Positions 40,363 through 49,743 of a stretch of 64,000 bases of DNA are shown one piece after another; the first letter of the stretch is position 1; the number at the start of each line of letters is the position of its first letter. The translations under genes were made by a program, and so were the position numbers. Source of the stretch: Orbaceae bacterium lpD02 (GTDB lineage Bacteria > Pseudomonadota > Gammaproteobacteria > Enterobacterales > Orbaceae); contig CP133960.1 of NCBI GenBank assembly GCA_036251875.1, forward strand, positions 62,001 through 126,000, read 5' to 3'. Under the pieces are notes generated by a model. The model saw nothing but the letters and a program-made list of their open reading frames with translations, did not search any database and had not been told where the DNA came from.

Positions 40363-41205
40363 TTAGCCATAAATACGATTTTTAATTGAAATTTTATTAA
40401 ATCCATTCAAAAGTGACCTAAAATAGAGCAATAAAAATAGCTTTAGCGCTATTTTCTTTATATTTTGTGCTGTTGCGGCTAACAAACACTGCATTTGCAC
40501 CTTAGCAAGCCCTCTAAATCTCGCATAACGATGTCCATGATGTTGTTTGGCGTCAGCAAAACTTCGTTCGACGGTCTCTTTTCGTCTCGCATAAACTTTT
40601 TTACCCCATTTACTTAGACGAATATCATTCGCTTTTTCTTTATCGGCTTCCCAGATATGGCGAGTGATTATTTTCAAACTATTTTTACTTTGTGTACACT
40701 GTGATAATAAAGGACACTGCTTGCAAACACATGCTTTAGAATGATAATGACGGTAACCTTCACGACTTGTTGTTTTATAAATCAGTGATTGCCCATTGGG
40801 GCAGGTATAGGTATCGCGTTGACTATCATAAATAAACTGCCGTTTTCGTATGGCATTCGCGCCATGATTCGGCCTGCGATAACCGATTACGGGATATATC
40901 TGCTCAGCTAACAATAAATGGCAAATAGGGGCGGTAAAATACCCCGCATCAAGACCCACACCAACAGGCGCAAAGTTAAACCGAGTGACCTGCCGTTTGA
41001 GCCGAGCAAGATAAGGTTGAGAATCATGAACATTTCCCGCCGTAACATGCGTATCGGTAATTAGATTATGTTTACCATCAACCGTTCGGTGGTCAAGATA
41101 AAAGAACCCTTTAGGTTTGCCTTCCCGATGCATAAAACCGCTTTCTCGGTCGGTGGTGCTGATTTTAACGGCTTTATACCGTGTTTCCGTCCTTGGCGCT
41201 AAGGC
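40363..41205 (-). CDS. IS1182-like transposase, C-terminal part after -1 frameshift (copy A)
   Basis: This is the frame entered by slippage at 41205-41211. It begins ALAPRTETRYKAVKISTTDRESG and continues with FFYLDHRTVDGKHNLITDTHVT (a DDE-type core aspartate region), GLDAGYF, a CxxC-type zinc-like segment (CVCKQCPLLSQC) and the C-terminal ARRKETVERSFADAKQHHG containing the last catalytic Glu. An internal ATG at 41133 would give a shorter 256-aa product lacking the joining region. Confidence 0.88.
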   Translation of the reverse strand, partial: ALAPRTETRYKAVKISTTDRESGFMHREGKPKGFFYLDHRTVDGKHNLITDTHVTAGNVHDSQPYLARLKRQVTRFNFAPVGVGLDAGYFTAPICHLLLAEQIYPVIGYRRPNHGANAIRKRQFIYDSQRDTYTCPNGQSLIYKTTSREGYRHYHSKACVCKQCPLLSQCTQSKNSLKIITRHIWEADKEKANDIRLSKWGKKVYARRKETVERSFADAKQHHGHRYARFRGLAKVQMQCLLAATAQNIKKIALKLFLLLYFRSLLNGFNKISIKNRIYG

Positions 41206-41774
41206 TTTTTTCCATGTGTAGCCCGCTCTTCCTCAATCGCGTTATTTAACTCATTAATATATTGGCTCGGCTCTATAATACGCTTTTCATTACATGCTTT
41301 TCCCTTATTGGCACTGGCTTTAAGATGCGTGCTATCCGAATATAAGATACGGCCGCTAATTAAGCCTTTCGCGATAGCTTGCTCGACAATATTATCAAAA
41401 ATCTGTTGATAAATGTCACTATCATTAAATCGACGTCGACGATTTTGGCTTAGGGTTGACGCGTCAATCACTTTTTCGGTTAATCCCATCCCCAAAAACC
41501 AACGATAAGCTAAGTTAACCTGTATTTCTTGCACCAATCGCCGCTCACTGGGAATGCCGAAAAGATAACCTAATAACATAATTTTGAATAATCTGACGGG
41601 ATCTTCTGCCGGGCGTCCATTATCCTTACAATAAAGGGACGCCACCGCATCGCGAATAAATTCGAAATCAATAATCTTAGCAATTTTACGGACAAGATGG
41701 TTTTGAGGAACAAGGGCTTCGAGCGATATTTGTTCTATTTTTTCAGGGGTTGCTGGTGTCGGTTTTCTAAGCAT
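41199..41774 (-). CDS. IS1182-like transposase, N-terminal part (copy A)
   Basis: This 191-aa frame from ATG 41774 (MLRKPTPATPEKIEQ) contains the DUF772-type DNA-binding region (VRKIAKIIDFEF...GRPAEDPVRLFKIMLLGYLFGIPSERRLVQEI) and the first catalytic aspartate region (GRILYSDSTHLKASANKGK). It ends at TAG three codons after A AAA AAG. An upstream GTG would add 10 residues but lacks a ribosome site. Confidence 0.9.
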   Translation of the reverse strand: MLRKPTPATPEKIEQISLEALVPQNHLVRKIAKIIDFEFIRDAVASLYCKDNGRPAEDPVRLFKIMLLGYLFGIPSERRLVQEIQVNLAYRWFLGMGLTEKVIDASTLSQNRRRRFNDSDIYQQIFDNIVEQAIAKGLISGRILYSDSTHLKASANKGKACNEKRIIEPSQYINELNNAIEEERATHGKKP

Positions 41775-41855
41775 CGGGACATACCTTTGATAGTTACACA
41801 CCACACTATTAGATCAAAAAACTCGCTAAAAAGCGAGTTCTTTGTCAACAATCTG

Positions 41856-41876
41856 AAGCCCTGCTATCCAGGGCTT
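41856..41876. repeat. 21-bp target duplication of IS copy A, right (a complete terminator hairpin)
   Basis: Second copy of the AAGCCCTG / CAGGGCTT stem-loop, 4 bp from the nifJ stop, where it can serve as the nifJ terminator in the minus direction. Confidence 0.93.
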
Positions 41877-41880
41877 GTTA

Positions 41881-44800
41881 TTATGCTTCAGGTGGGGTTT
41901 CGGCTTCGTTATAAGTTGATAATAGTTGTAAGAACTTATACTTCGCATTTACCGCTTTATTTGCCTGCAAATGAAGTTTCTCGGCCGTTATTGGTTCCAA
42001 TGTCTCCAGCCGTTTAAAACGCTGCTCTTTAAGCAACGTTTCACTCAGCATATCGCTGCTCGGCGGCCTTGAATCAAGGCTAAGTGCTGATTGCCCGTCT
42101 AACGCTTTGCGTGGATCATATCGATATAACGACCAGAAACCTGATTTTACTAAATCTTTCATCTGTTCGTGAGATTTAGCTAAATCATAACCATGCTCTT
42201 CACAAGGACTATAAGCAATCACAATTGATGGGCCATTATAGGCTTCCGCTTCTTGCAATGCTTTAATTGTTTGATTAAGCTGTGCTCCAAGAGCAATTTG
42301 TGCTACATAAACATGACCATACATCATCATGCTCACCCCTAAATCTTTACGTGCTTTTTGTTTGCCTAAATCGGCAAATTTAGATACTGCGCCCATTGGT
42401 GTTGCTTTGGATTGCTGGCCGCCAGTATTTGAATAACATTGTGTATCTAATACTAAAATATTCACATTTTCAGTCAAGCTCATCACATGGTCAAGCCCAC
42501 CAAAGCCGATATCGTATGCCCAGCCATCTCCGCCAATTGCCCAAACAGATTTATCAATTAAGTAGTCTGCATTGACTTGCAATTCTTTGGCCGCTGGTGA
42601 CATTAAGCTTGTTAACTGTCGCCGTAATGCTTCGATTAATTGACGCTTTTCATTTAATGATGTTTCGGATGATTTTATACCAACCACTAAATCTGGTGGC
42701 ACTTCTGCTGCGACTTCGTTAAGTAACCGTAATGCCCGATTTTTATGTTGATCATACGTTAGACGGTAACCTAAAGCGAATTCAGCATTATCTTCAAATA
42801 GTGAATTCGCCCAAGCAGGTCCTCTGCCATTTTTGTCAGTAGTGTACGGTGTTGATGGCAAATTACCGCCATAAATAGATGAACACCCGGTCGCATTGGC
42901 AATTGCTAGATGGGCGCCATAAAGTTGAGTAAGGAGTTTAATATAAGGCGTTTCACCGCAACCAGCACAGGCTCCTGAGTACTCAAATAATGGTGTTAGT
43001 AATTGTGATGTTCGAATATCAATACGTTCAATCGTATTTCGGTCACGATCAGGAAGACTAATAAAATAGTCATAGTTTTCTTTTTGCGCGGCAAGATTAT
43101 CAATGCGTGATGCCATATTAATCGATTTGATATCAAAATCATTACGATCACGAGAAGGGCAAACTTCGACACATAAATTACAACCAGTACAATCTTCTGG
43201 TGCAACTTGCAATACATAGCGTTGGCCTTTCATATCTCGCGCTTTGACTTCCAATGAGCTTAACGTTGCAGGTGCATTTTCCATCTCTTGTGGTGCGACA
43301 ACTTTAGCGCGTATGGCTGCGTGAGGACAAGCCACAACGCAGTGATTACATTGTGTACATAGATCGGGTCGCCAAATAGGAATAGAATCGGCAATGTTAC
43401 GTTTTTCCCATTTAGTTGTGCCAACTGGCCAAGTACCATCGGGTGGAAAAGCGGATACGGGCAGGCTATCACCAATACCTGCTAACATAGCAGCAGTGAC
43501 AGTCTTAACAAAGTCTGGTGCATTGTTGGGGACAATTGGCGGCATTGATTTGCTATTTTTATCCACACACATTAATGGAATGTTTTCAAGTGAGCTTACT
43601 GCCATATCAATGGCTTTCCAGTTACGCTCGACAAGTTCTTGCCCTTTACTATTATAGGCTTTAGCAACAATATCTTTCAGTTTTTCAGTAGTGAAATCCT
43701 TTTTGAATATTTCAGCCAAATAGAAGAAGGCAGCTTGCATAACGGTATTAATTCGTGCACCAAGTCCACACTCACGGGCTATTTTTGCCGCATTGATAAT
43801 ATAAAAGTGAGCACGTTTTTTAATTAACTCAGCCTGTACTTCTTTTGGCAAACGATGCCAGACTTCATCTTTGCTATATGGTGTATTGAGTAAGAAAATT
43901 CCATCGTCTTTTAAATGCTGAACAATTTGGTATTTATCAATAAACTGGTCTTGATGGCAGCCAATAAAATGAGCACTATCAATAAGGTAAGATGATTCAA
44001 TTGGCTCAAGGCTAACACGTAAATGCGAAACAGTTAAGCCGCCTGCTTTTTTCGAGTCATAGACAAAATAACCTTGAACATGGAAAGGAGAACTATCACC
44101 AATAATTTTAATATTATTTTTGGTTGCCGAAACCGTCCCATCACTCCCTAACCCATAGAAGAGGGCTTCCAAGGCTGATTTCTGTTTAATTGATTTATTC
44201 GGTAACGGTAATGATAGTCCTGTTATATCATCAAATATACCGACGGTAAAGCGTGGGCGAGGGTTATCTAAATTAAGTTCGTTAAATATTGCTAATACGC
44301 AGCGTGGATCAAACTCTTTTGAGGAGAGACCATATCTACCACCAATAATTATAGGGAGATATTTGCGCTCTCCTCGTGAGAAAGCTTCAGCAAAGGCGGT
44401 CATAACGTCAAGATAAAGTGGTTCAGCAAGTGCCCCAGGTTCTTTCGTCCGGTCAAGTACCGCAATTTTCTTTATTGATGAAGGGATTACCTCTAGCAGA
44501 TGTTTAGCAGAAAAAGGGCGGTATAGTCTTACTACGACAACCCCTACTTTTTCGCCTTGACCAAGCAAATTGTCGATAACTTCTTTTGCGGTGCCAATAG
44601 CCGATCCCATTAAGATAATCAGTCTATCGGCATCTTTCGCACCATAGTACTCAAATGGTTGATACTTTCTGCCTGTTTCTTTCTCAAATGCCGCCATTGC
44701 ATCGACAACATATTGATAAGTATTATCATAATAGCTATTAATCGCTTCGCGGCATTGGAAATAGGTATCTGGATTGGCCGATGTTCCCCTGACAACCGGT

Positions 44801-45423
44801 GCATCAGGGGTTAATGCACGAGCTCTATGAGCTGCAATCGAGCTGCTAGGAAGTAAATTTTTAATCACCTCATCACTAATTGGTGTAATTTTATTAATTT
44901 CATGAGAGGTTCTAAAACCATCAAAAAAATGAATAAATGGAATTCGGCTAGTAAACGAAGCGATTTGTGCGATGAGGGCAAAATCTTGCGCCTCTTGTAC
45001 TGAACTTGCACAAAGCATGGCACAGCCTGTTTGACGTACGGCCATAACATCAGAATGATCACCAAAAATAGATAATGCGTGAGTTGCAATAGTTCTGGCT
45101 GCGACATGAAGGACAAATGGGGTTAATTCACCTGCAATTTTATATAGCGAGGGGATCATTAATAATAAGCCTTGCGATGAGGTAAATGTCGTCGCAAGCG
45201 CTCCTGTCATTAAGGCGCCATGTACCGTTGCAATCGCCCCAGCCTCCGATTGCATTTCAATGACTTTAGGGATGTCGCCAAATACATTTTGTTTACTAAA
45301 CTCCGACCAAGTACTCGCTTGCTCTGCCATTGTTGAACTTGGTGTAATAGGATATATCGCAATGACTTCGTTAGCGCGATAAGCAACGGAAGATACCGCG
45401 CTATTTGCATCTGTTGTAATCAT
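41881..45423 (-). CDS. nifJ: Pyruvate:ferredoxin (flavodoxin) oxidoreductase
   Basis: This 1180-aa single-chain PFOR (NifJ/YdbK) oxidises pyruvate to acetyl-CoA and reduces ferredoxin or flavodoxin. Domains in order are the pyruvate-binding N-terminus (ITPSSTMAEQASTWS), a transketolase-like domain (PFSAKHLLEVIP), the gamma domain (about 420-630), and an 8Fe dicluster insert (CTQCNHCVVACP and CTGCNLCVEVCP, about 690-760). The last is a TPP-binding domain with CAGCGETPY and GGDGWAYDIGFGGLDHV. All cluster cysteines are present. It points to anaerobic or microaerobic metabolism. It is monocistronic, divergent from the pyridoxal kinase gene. Confidence 0.96.
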   Translation of the reverse strand: MITTDANSAVSSVAYRANEVIAIYPITPSSTMAEQASTWSEFSKQNVFGDIPKVIEMQSEAGAIATVHGALMTGALATTFTSSQGLLLMIPSLYKIAGELTPFVLHVAARTIATHALSIFGDHSDVMAVRQTGCAMLCASSVQEAQDFALIAQIASFTSRIPFIHFFDGFRTSHEINKITPISDEVIKNLLPSSSIAAHRARALTPDAPVVRGTSANPDTYFQCREAINSYYDNTYQYVVDAMAAFEKETGRKYQPFEYYGAKDADRLIILMGSAIGTAKEVIDNLLGQGEKVGVVVVRLYRPFSAKHLLEVIPSSIKKIAVLDRTKEPGALAEPLYLDVMTAFAEAFSRGERKYLPIIIGGRYGLSSKEFDPRCVLAIFNELNLDNPRPRFTVGIFDDITGLSLPLPNKSIKQKSALEALFYGLGSDGTVSATKNNIKIIGDSSPFHVQGYFVYDSKKAGGLTVSHLRVSLEPIESSYLIDSAHFIGCHQDQFIDKYQIVQHLKDDGIFLLNTPYSKDEVWHRLPKEVQAELIKKRAHFYIINAAKIARECGLGARINTVMQAAFFYLAEIFKKDFTTEKLKDIVAKAYNSKGQELVERNWKAIDMAVSSLENIPLMCVDKNSKSMPPIVPNNAPDFVKTVTAAMLAGIGDSLPVSAFPPDGTWPVGTTKWEKRNIADSIPIWRPDLCTQCNHCVVACPHAAIRAKVVAPQEMENAPATLSSLEVKARDMKGQRYVLQVAPEDCTGCNLCVEVCPSRDRNDFDIKSINMASRIDNLAAQKENYDYFISLPDRDRNTIERIDIRTSQLLTPLFEYSGACAGCGETPYIKLLTQLYGAHLAIANATGCSSIYGGNLPSTPYTTDKNGRGPAWANSLFEDNAEFALGYRLTYDQHKNRALRLLNEVAAEVPPDLVVGIKSSETSLNEKRQLIEALRRQLTSLMSPAAKELQVNADYLIDKSVWAIGGDGWAYDIGFGGLDHVMSLTENVNILVLDTQCYSNTGGQQSKATPMGAVSKFADLGKQKARKDLGVSMMMYGHVYVAQIALGAQLNQTIKALQEAEAYNGPSIVIAYSPCEEHGYDLAKSHEQMKDLVKSGFWSLYRYDPRKALDGQSALSLDSRPPSSDMLSETLLKEQRFKRLETLEPITAEKLHLQANKAVNAKYKFLQLLSTYNEAETPPEA

Positions 45424-45673
45424 TAAAAGAACCTTCTATTTATCGAATAATGACATTATTGCTCGTGTTATAACGATGTATTGTAGCAGAAACTCAAAAA
45501 ACTTTGAGCAATTAATCAATTAAAACTTTCATTAAAAGTAACCTTACCAAATGTATTGATAAAACTATTTCTAGTTTGAGTATAGATTGGCATAACAAGT
45601 TATTGGCTTTTCGCTTAATTATTATTATCATTATGCTTTCAGGTAAAATAATTTATTCAATTAGGCATCATTC

Positions 45674-46543
45674 ATGCAAAGTGACAAACAGCAAAGACGA
45701 GTACTGGCAGTACATGATATTTCATGTGTTGGTCGATGTTCACTAACTGTCGCATTACCTATTTTATCCGTCGCAGGTATTGAAACCGCAATTATCCCCA
45801 CTTCGATATTATCAACTCATACTGGTGGATTTGAGGGGTTTACTTTTAGAGATTTAACTAATGATATATTACCTATTGTTGATCATTGGCAAACGTTATC
45901 GCTCAAATTTGATAGCATTTATACTGGTTATTTAGGCTCTATAAAACAACTGGATATTATTACGACACTATTTAATCGACTGAAACAAAGAGATACCTTA
46001 ATTTTTGTCGATCCAGTTATGGGCGATCACGGAAAGTTATATACTAATTTTGCGGCTGATTTTCCCCATAAAATGGCTTGCTTTTGTCAATCAGCTGATA
46101 TTATAAAACCTAATATGACTGAAGCTTTTTTAATGCTTGATGAGCCATATCAAGAAGGTCCTTATACCAAAGCTTATATTGAGTCGCTAGTTAAACGTCT
46201 TGCTAAATTAGGGCCTAAATTGGTCGTACTGACAGGGGTTTATTTAATTGGCAATGAACAACAAATCGGCGTAGCCGCTTACGAACAGCGTTCAGATAAT
46301 ATTATCTATCGCTTTGCCGACCGAATTGCTGGCGTTTATCACGGTACGGGTGATATTTTTGCGAGTACACTATTGGCAGCATTACTTAACCATAAACCAT
46401 TAGTAGAGGCAATCACAATAGCGATAGCATTTACGGTTAGTAGTATAAAACGAACCAAAGCGGCTGCGAGTGATGTGCGCTATGGTGTTAATTTTGAGGC
46501 AGGATTATCCGATCTTGGTTTATTACTCCAAGAAAAAAAATAG
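45674..46543 (+). CDS. pdxY: Pyridoxal/pyridoxamine kinase (PdxY/PdxK-like)
   Basis: This 289-aa ribokinase-fold enzyme phosphorylates B6 vitamers for PLP salvage. Motifs are AVHDISCVGRCSLTVALPILSVAG at the N-terminus, FVDPVMGDHGKLY, KPNMTEAFLM and the anion hole/catalytic YHGTGDIFASTLLAAL. It is closer to the short pyridoxamine kinases of Firmicutes and Pasteurellaceae than to E. coli PdxK, so the preferred vitamer is uncertain. Confidence 0.85.
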   Translation: MQSDKQQRRVLAVHDISCVGRCSLTVALPILSVAGIETAIIPTSILSTHTGGFEGFTFRDLTNDILPIVDHWQTLSLKFDSIYTGYLGSIKQLDIITTLFNRLKQRDTLIFVDPVMGDHGKLYTNFAADFPHKMACFCQSADIIKPNMTEAFLMLDEPYQEGPYTKAYIESLVKRLAKLGPKLVVLTGVYLIGNEQQIGVAAYEQRSDNIIYRFADRIAGVYHGTGDIFASTLLAALLNHKPLVEAITIAIAFTVSSIKRTKAAASDVRYGVNFEAGLSDLGLLLQEKK

Positions 46544-46770
46544 TATTCAAGCTATTTTACACTTTGCCGATGATATAACTAAAATATTAACAACTGATTA
46601 AATTATCAGCAAAATTAGATGTGTTATTCATGTTTGTTCTATTTCTGTGTAATTATTAGTTTATTTTATGACAAAATAACTAATAGTTACTGGATAAATT
46701 GAGAGACATAAGATAGCATTAGCGCGCAGGTTTTTAATCTAGGTTTGCTACTATTATTTTGAGGGGTCTT

Positions 46771-47568
46771 ATGCGTAAATATTTTCATCTATGGATCATT
46801 GTCTTTTGTACCGTTTTTGTTTTAAGCGCATGTGATAATAAGCAAAAACAAGGTAGTGAAAGCCAAACTTCAAATATAAACGCTACAACTATTGTTATTG
46901 GTCTTGATGATAATTTCCCCCCAATGGGATTTCGTGATGAATCAAACAATTTGGTGGGTTTTGACATCGATTTAGCCCGTCAGGCAGCGAAAAGAGCCGA
47001 TTTAGATGTTGAATTTAAACCGATTGATTGGTCAGCTAAAGAAGCTGAACTTAATAGCGAACGGGTTGATGCATTATGGAATGGTTTAACCATTACCGAT
47101 GCGAGAGAAAATAATGTTTTATTTTCCAAGCCTTATATGATTAATCACCAAATTATTGTCGTTGCACCAGATAGTAATATACATAATAAAGCTGATTTAG
47201 CTGGCAAAATTATTGGGTTACAAAATGGTAGCAGTGCACTTAATGCAGTTAATACCGATCCTATTCACGCATCATTTGCTGCTTTGAACCAGTACGCAGA
47301 TAATGTGACCGCGCTGTTAGATTTAAGCAATCAGCGTCTTGATGCCGTTGTTGTTGATGAAGTAGTTGGTCGCTACTATGTAGCTAAAAAACCGAATCAA
47401 TACCGTGTATTGGATGATAATTTTGGCCAAGAGCAATACGGGATAGGTTTCAAGAAAGGTAATACTGAATTACAACAAAAAATTCAGAATTCATTAGACA
47501 GTATGCAAGCTGATGGTACTATGGCTAGAATTTCAAAAAAATGGTTTGGTAAAGATGTTACAAAATAA
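46771..47568 (+). CDS. Amino acid ABC transporter substrate-binding lipoprotein
   Basis: This 265-aa family 3 periplasmic binding protein has a lipoprotein signal with lipobox LSAC followed by Asp, and the SBP core TTIVIGLDDNFPPMGFRDESNNLVGFDIDLARQAAKR. The amino-acid carboxylate-binding Arg is in TDARENNVLFS. I start at ATG 46771, which has GAGGGG 5-6 nt upstream; an in-frame TTG at 46759 is unlikely. It is first of a three-gene operon. The likely substrate is a polar amino acid or cystine (inference). Confidence 0.9.
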   Translation: MRKYFHLWIIVFCTVFVLSACDNKQKQGSESQTSNINATTIVIGLDDNFPPMGFRDESNNLVGFDIDLARQAAKRADLDVEFKPIDWSAKEAELNSERVDALWNGLTITDARENNVLFSKPYMINHQIIVVAPDSNIHNKADLAGKIIGLQNGSSALNAVNTDPIHASFAALNQYADNVTALLDLSNQRLDAVVVDEVVGRYYVAKKPNQYRVLDDNFGQEQYGIGFKKGNTELQQKIQNSLDSMQADGTMARISKKWFGKDVTK

Positions 47569-47589
47569 CGCTTAGCAAGACTATTTTTT

Positions 47590-47625
47590 AACGCAGCCCG
47601 TTATTGGACTGCGTTGTTGTTTTTA
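47590..47625 (+). terminator. Intra-operon attenuating hairpin after the binding-protein gene
   Basis: AACGCAG-C-CC pairs with GG-A-CTGCGTT (one mismatch) around GTTATT, followed by GTTGTTTTTA, between the binding protein and permease genes. Such partial terminators commonly keep binding protein expression higher than that of the membrane components. Confidence 0.6.
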
Positions 47626-47636
47626 TAGGAATATAG

Positions 47637-48281
47637 ATGGATTACTTATTGCAAATCGGCCCACAATTATGGGTTGGTGCAAAACTGACACTGGGTCTGT
47701 TTTTTATTACACTATTGCTATCCATTCCGTTTGGATTGTTATTAGCATTAATGCGTTTGTCTAAAATAAAACTATTAGAATATTTGGTAAATGCTTATAT
47801 TTGGCTAATGCGTGGTACGCCGTTAATGCTACAAATATTTTTTATCTATTTTGCCTTACCGATGCTAAAAATTCGTTTTGATAGTTTTTCAACTGCAGCA
47901 CTTGCCTTTGCGTTAAATTATGCGGCCTATTTTGCTGAAATTTTCCGCTCAGGTATTCAAGGTGTAAATAAAGGGCAATATGAAGCAGCGAAAACTCTAG
48001 GCATGAATTATAGCCAGACGATGTGGCGAATTGTATTGCCACAAATGGTAAAAAAAATTCTTCCACCACTTAGTAATGAAACTATCACTTTAGTTAAAGA
48101 CACTTCGTTGGTATATGTTATCGCATTACAAGACTTGATGCGTGTCGCTTATCAACTCGTTCAGCGTGATTTTGATTTATCCCCCTTTTTTATTGCAGCG
48201 GTATTTTATCTGTTAATGACGCTTATTTTGACTTGGCTATATCAAAAACTGGAGAGATACTATGCCCGCTACGATGACTAA
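47637..48281 (+). CDS. Amino acid ABC transporter permease
   Basis: This 214-aa inner-membrane permease of the HisMQ/YecS type has about five helices. The N-terminal motif [27 protein letters not shown] and the EAA loop ([34 protein letters not shown]), which contacts the ATPase, are clear. It would work as a homodimer. It overlaps the ATPase gene by 20 bp. Confidence 0.92.
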   Translation: MDYLLQIGPQLWVGAKLTLGLFFITLLLSIPFGLLLALMRLSKIKLLEYLVNAYIWLMRGTPLMLQIFFIYFALPMLKIRFDSFSTAALAFALNYAAYFAEIFRSGIQGVNKGQYEAAKTLGMNYSQTMWRIVLPQMVKKILPPLSNETITLVKDTSLVYVIALQDLMRVAYQLVQRDFDLSPFFIAAVFYLLMTLILTWLYQKLERYYARYDD

Positions 48282-49041
48282 TAACATGATTTGTGCTGAG
48301 CAAATTTATAAATCATTTGGTAGTTTAGCGGTGCTAAAAGGGGTAGATTTGTCCGTTGCTAACTCAGAAGTTGTAGCAATTATTGGTTCATCTGGATCAG
48401 GAAAATCAACGCTATTACGTTGTTTAAACCATCTAGAGCAGATTGATTCAGGCAATATTGCAATTGAAAGCGAATGGATGGTGAAAAATAGCATTGCTAA
48501 TCAAGCTATTTATCAACCAGAACGCGAAATTAAACGAATTTGTAGCAAAATGGGTATGGTTTTTCAGCACTTTAATCTCTTCCCGCATATGACAGTATTG
48601 CAAAATATTATTGAAGCACCAATGGTTGTCAAAAAGATGAAACGTGAGGAAATTGTACCGCTAGCAAGAGAACTATTATCCAAAGTTGGCTTGTTGAATA
48701 AGGAAGATGTTTATCCTTCACAATTATCTGGAGGTCAAAAACAACGTGTAGCTATTGCTCGAGCTTTAGCAATGCAACCAGATATTATGCTATTCGATGA
48801 ACCGACATCAGCATTAGACCCCGAATTAACCGGGGAAGTGTTAAAGACTATGCAGCAATTAGCGGAAGATAAAATGACCATGGTAATTGTAACTCACGAG
48901 ATGGGCTTTGCTCGAGAAGTTGCTAATACAGTACTTTTTATGGATAAAGGTGTTATTGTTGAATCTGGCCCTGCCAAATTGTTGTTTGACAACCCACAAA
49001 ACCAACGCACACAAGAATTTTTAAGCTCAATGTTTAAGTGA
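48262..49041 (+). CDS. Amino acid ABC transporter ATP-binding protein
   Basis: This 259-aa ATPase of the GlnQ/YecC type has Walker [11 protein letters not shown]-loop [14 protein letters not shown], signature [20 protein letters not shown], Walker [15 protein letters not shown] and the switch His in [17 protein letters not shown] lies 5 nt before the ATG within the end of the permease gene. It ends the operon; the terminator hairpin just downstream was duplicated by IS copy B. Confidence 0.95.
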   Translation: MPATMTNNMICAEQIYKSFGSLAVLKGVDLSVANSEVVAIIGSSGSGKSTLLRCLNHLEQIDSGNIAIESEWMVKNSIANQAIYQPEREIKRICSKMGMVFQHFNLFPHMTVLQNIIEAPMVVKKMKREEIVPLARELLSKVGLLNKEDVYPSQLSGGQKQRVAIARALAMQPDIMLFDEPTSALDPELTGEVLKTMQQLAEDKMTMVIVTHEMGFAREVANTVLFMDKGVIVESGPAKLLFDNPQNQRTQEFLSSMFK

Positions 49042-49063
49042 TTCAATAGGATATTAGAACAAA

Positions 49064-49086
49064 AAATGGCGCAATAAGCGCCATTT
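49064..49086. repeat. 23-bp target duplication of IS copy B, left (a complete terminator hairpin)
   Basis: Stem AAATGGCGC / GCGCCATTT with loop AATAA. The same 23 bp recur at 50627-50649. The hairpin lies 22 bp after the ABC ATPase stop and terminates that operon. Confidence 0.93.
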
Positions 49087-49167
49087 CAGATTGTTGACAA
49101 AGAACTCGCTTTTTAGCGAGTTTTTTGATCTAATAGTGTGGTGTGTAACTATCAAAGGTATGTCCCG

Positions 49168-49743
49168 ATGCTTAGAAAACCGACACCAGCAACCCCTGAA
49201 AAAATAGAACAAATATCGCTCGAAGCCCTTGTTCCTCAAAACCATCTTGTCCGTAAAATTGCTAAGATTATTGATTTCGAATTTATTCGCGATGCGGTGG
49301 CGTCCCTTTATTGTAAGGATAATGGACGCCCGGCAGAAGATCCCGTCAGATTATTCAAAATTATGTTATTAGGTTATCTTTTCGGCATTCCCAGTGAGCG
49401 GCGATTGGTGCAAGAAATACAGGTTAACTTAGCTTATCGTTGGTTTTTGGGGATGGGATTAACCGAAAAAGTGATTGACGCATCAACCCTAAGCCAAAAT
49501 CGTCGACGTCGATTTAATGATAGTGACATTTATCAACAGATTTTTGATAATATTGTCGAGCAAGCTATCGCGAAAGGCTTAATTAGCGGCCGTATCTTAT
49601 ATTCGGATAGCACGCATCTTAAAGCCAGTGCCAATAAGGGAAAAGCATGTAATGAAAAGCGTATTATAGAGCCGAGCCAATATATTAATGAGTTAAATAA
49701 CGCGATTGAGGAAGAGCGGGCTACACATGGAAAAAAGCCTTAG
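49168..49743 (+). CDS. IS1182-like transposase, N-terminal part (copy B)
   Basis: Encodes the same 191-aa N-terminal part as copy A. The slippery heptamer A AAA AAG occupies 49731-49737, immediately before CCT TAG. AAAGG lies 9-10 nt before the ATG. All three copies stop at the same place, which argues for programmed frameshifting rather than decay. Confidence 0.9.
   Translation: MLRKPTPATPEKIEQISLEALVPQNHLVRKIAKIIDFEFIRDAVASLYCKDNGRPAEDPVRLFKIMLLGYLFGIPSERRLVQEIQVNLAYRWFLGMGLTEKVIDASTLSQNRRRRFNDSDIYQQIFDNIVEQAIAKGLISGRILYSDSTHLKASANKGKACNEKRIIEPSQYINELNNAIEEERATHGKKP

Larger units (their letters stand above)
40316..41855 (-). mobile_element. IS1182-like insertion sequence, copy A (1540 bp)
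   Basis: The element is bounded by near-perfect terminal inverted repeats (CAGATTGCTGACAAA at the left, CAGATTGTTGACAAA inverted at the right) and a 21-bp direct target duplication. It carries one transposase in two overlapping frames. The 1540-bp length matches copy B exactly and copy C after removal of its IS150 insertion. At least two base differences (near 40710 and 40761) distinguish it from B and C. Both ends hold hairpins that would stop transcription entering the element. Confidence 0.95.

Noticed and set aside
40363-41774. Transposase of copy A read as a pseudogene broken by a stop codon
   Set aside because: All three copies break at exactly the same place with an in-phase slippery heptamer and an open -1 frame, which fits programmed frameshifting better than decay.
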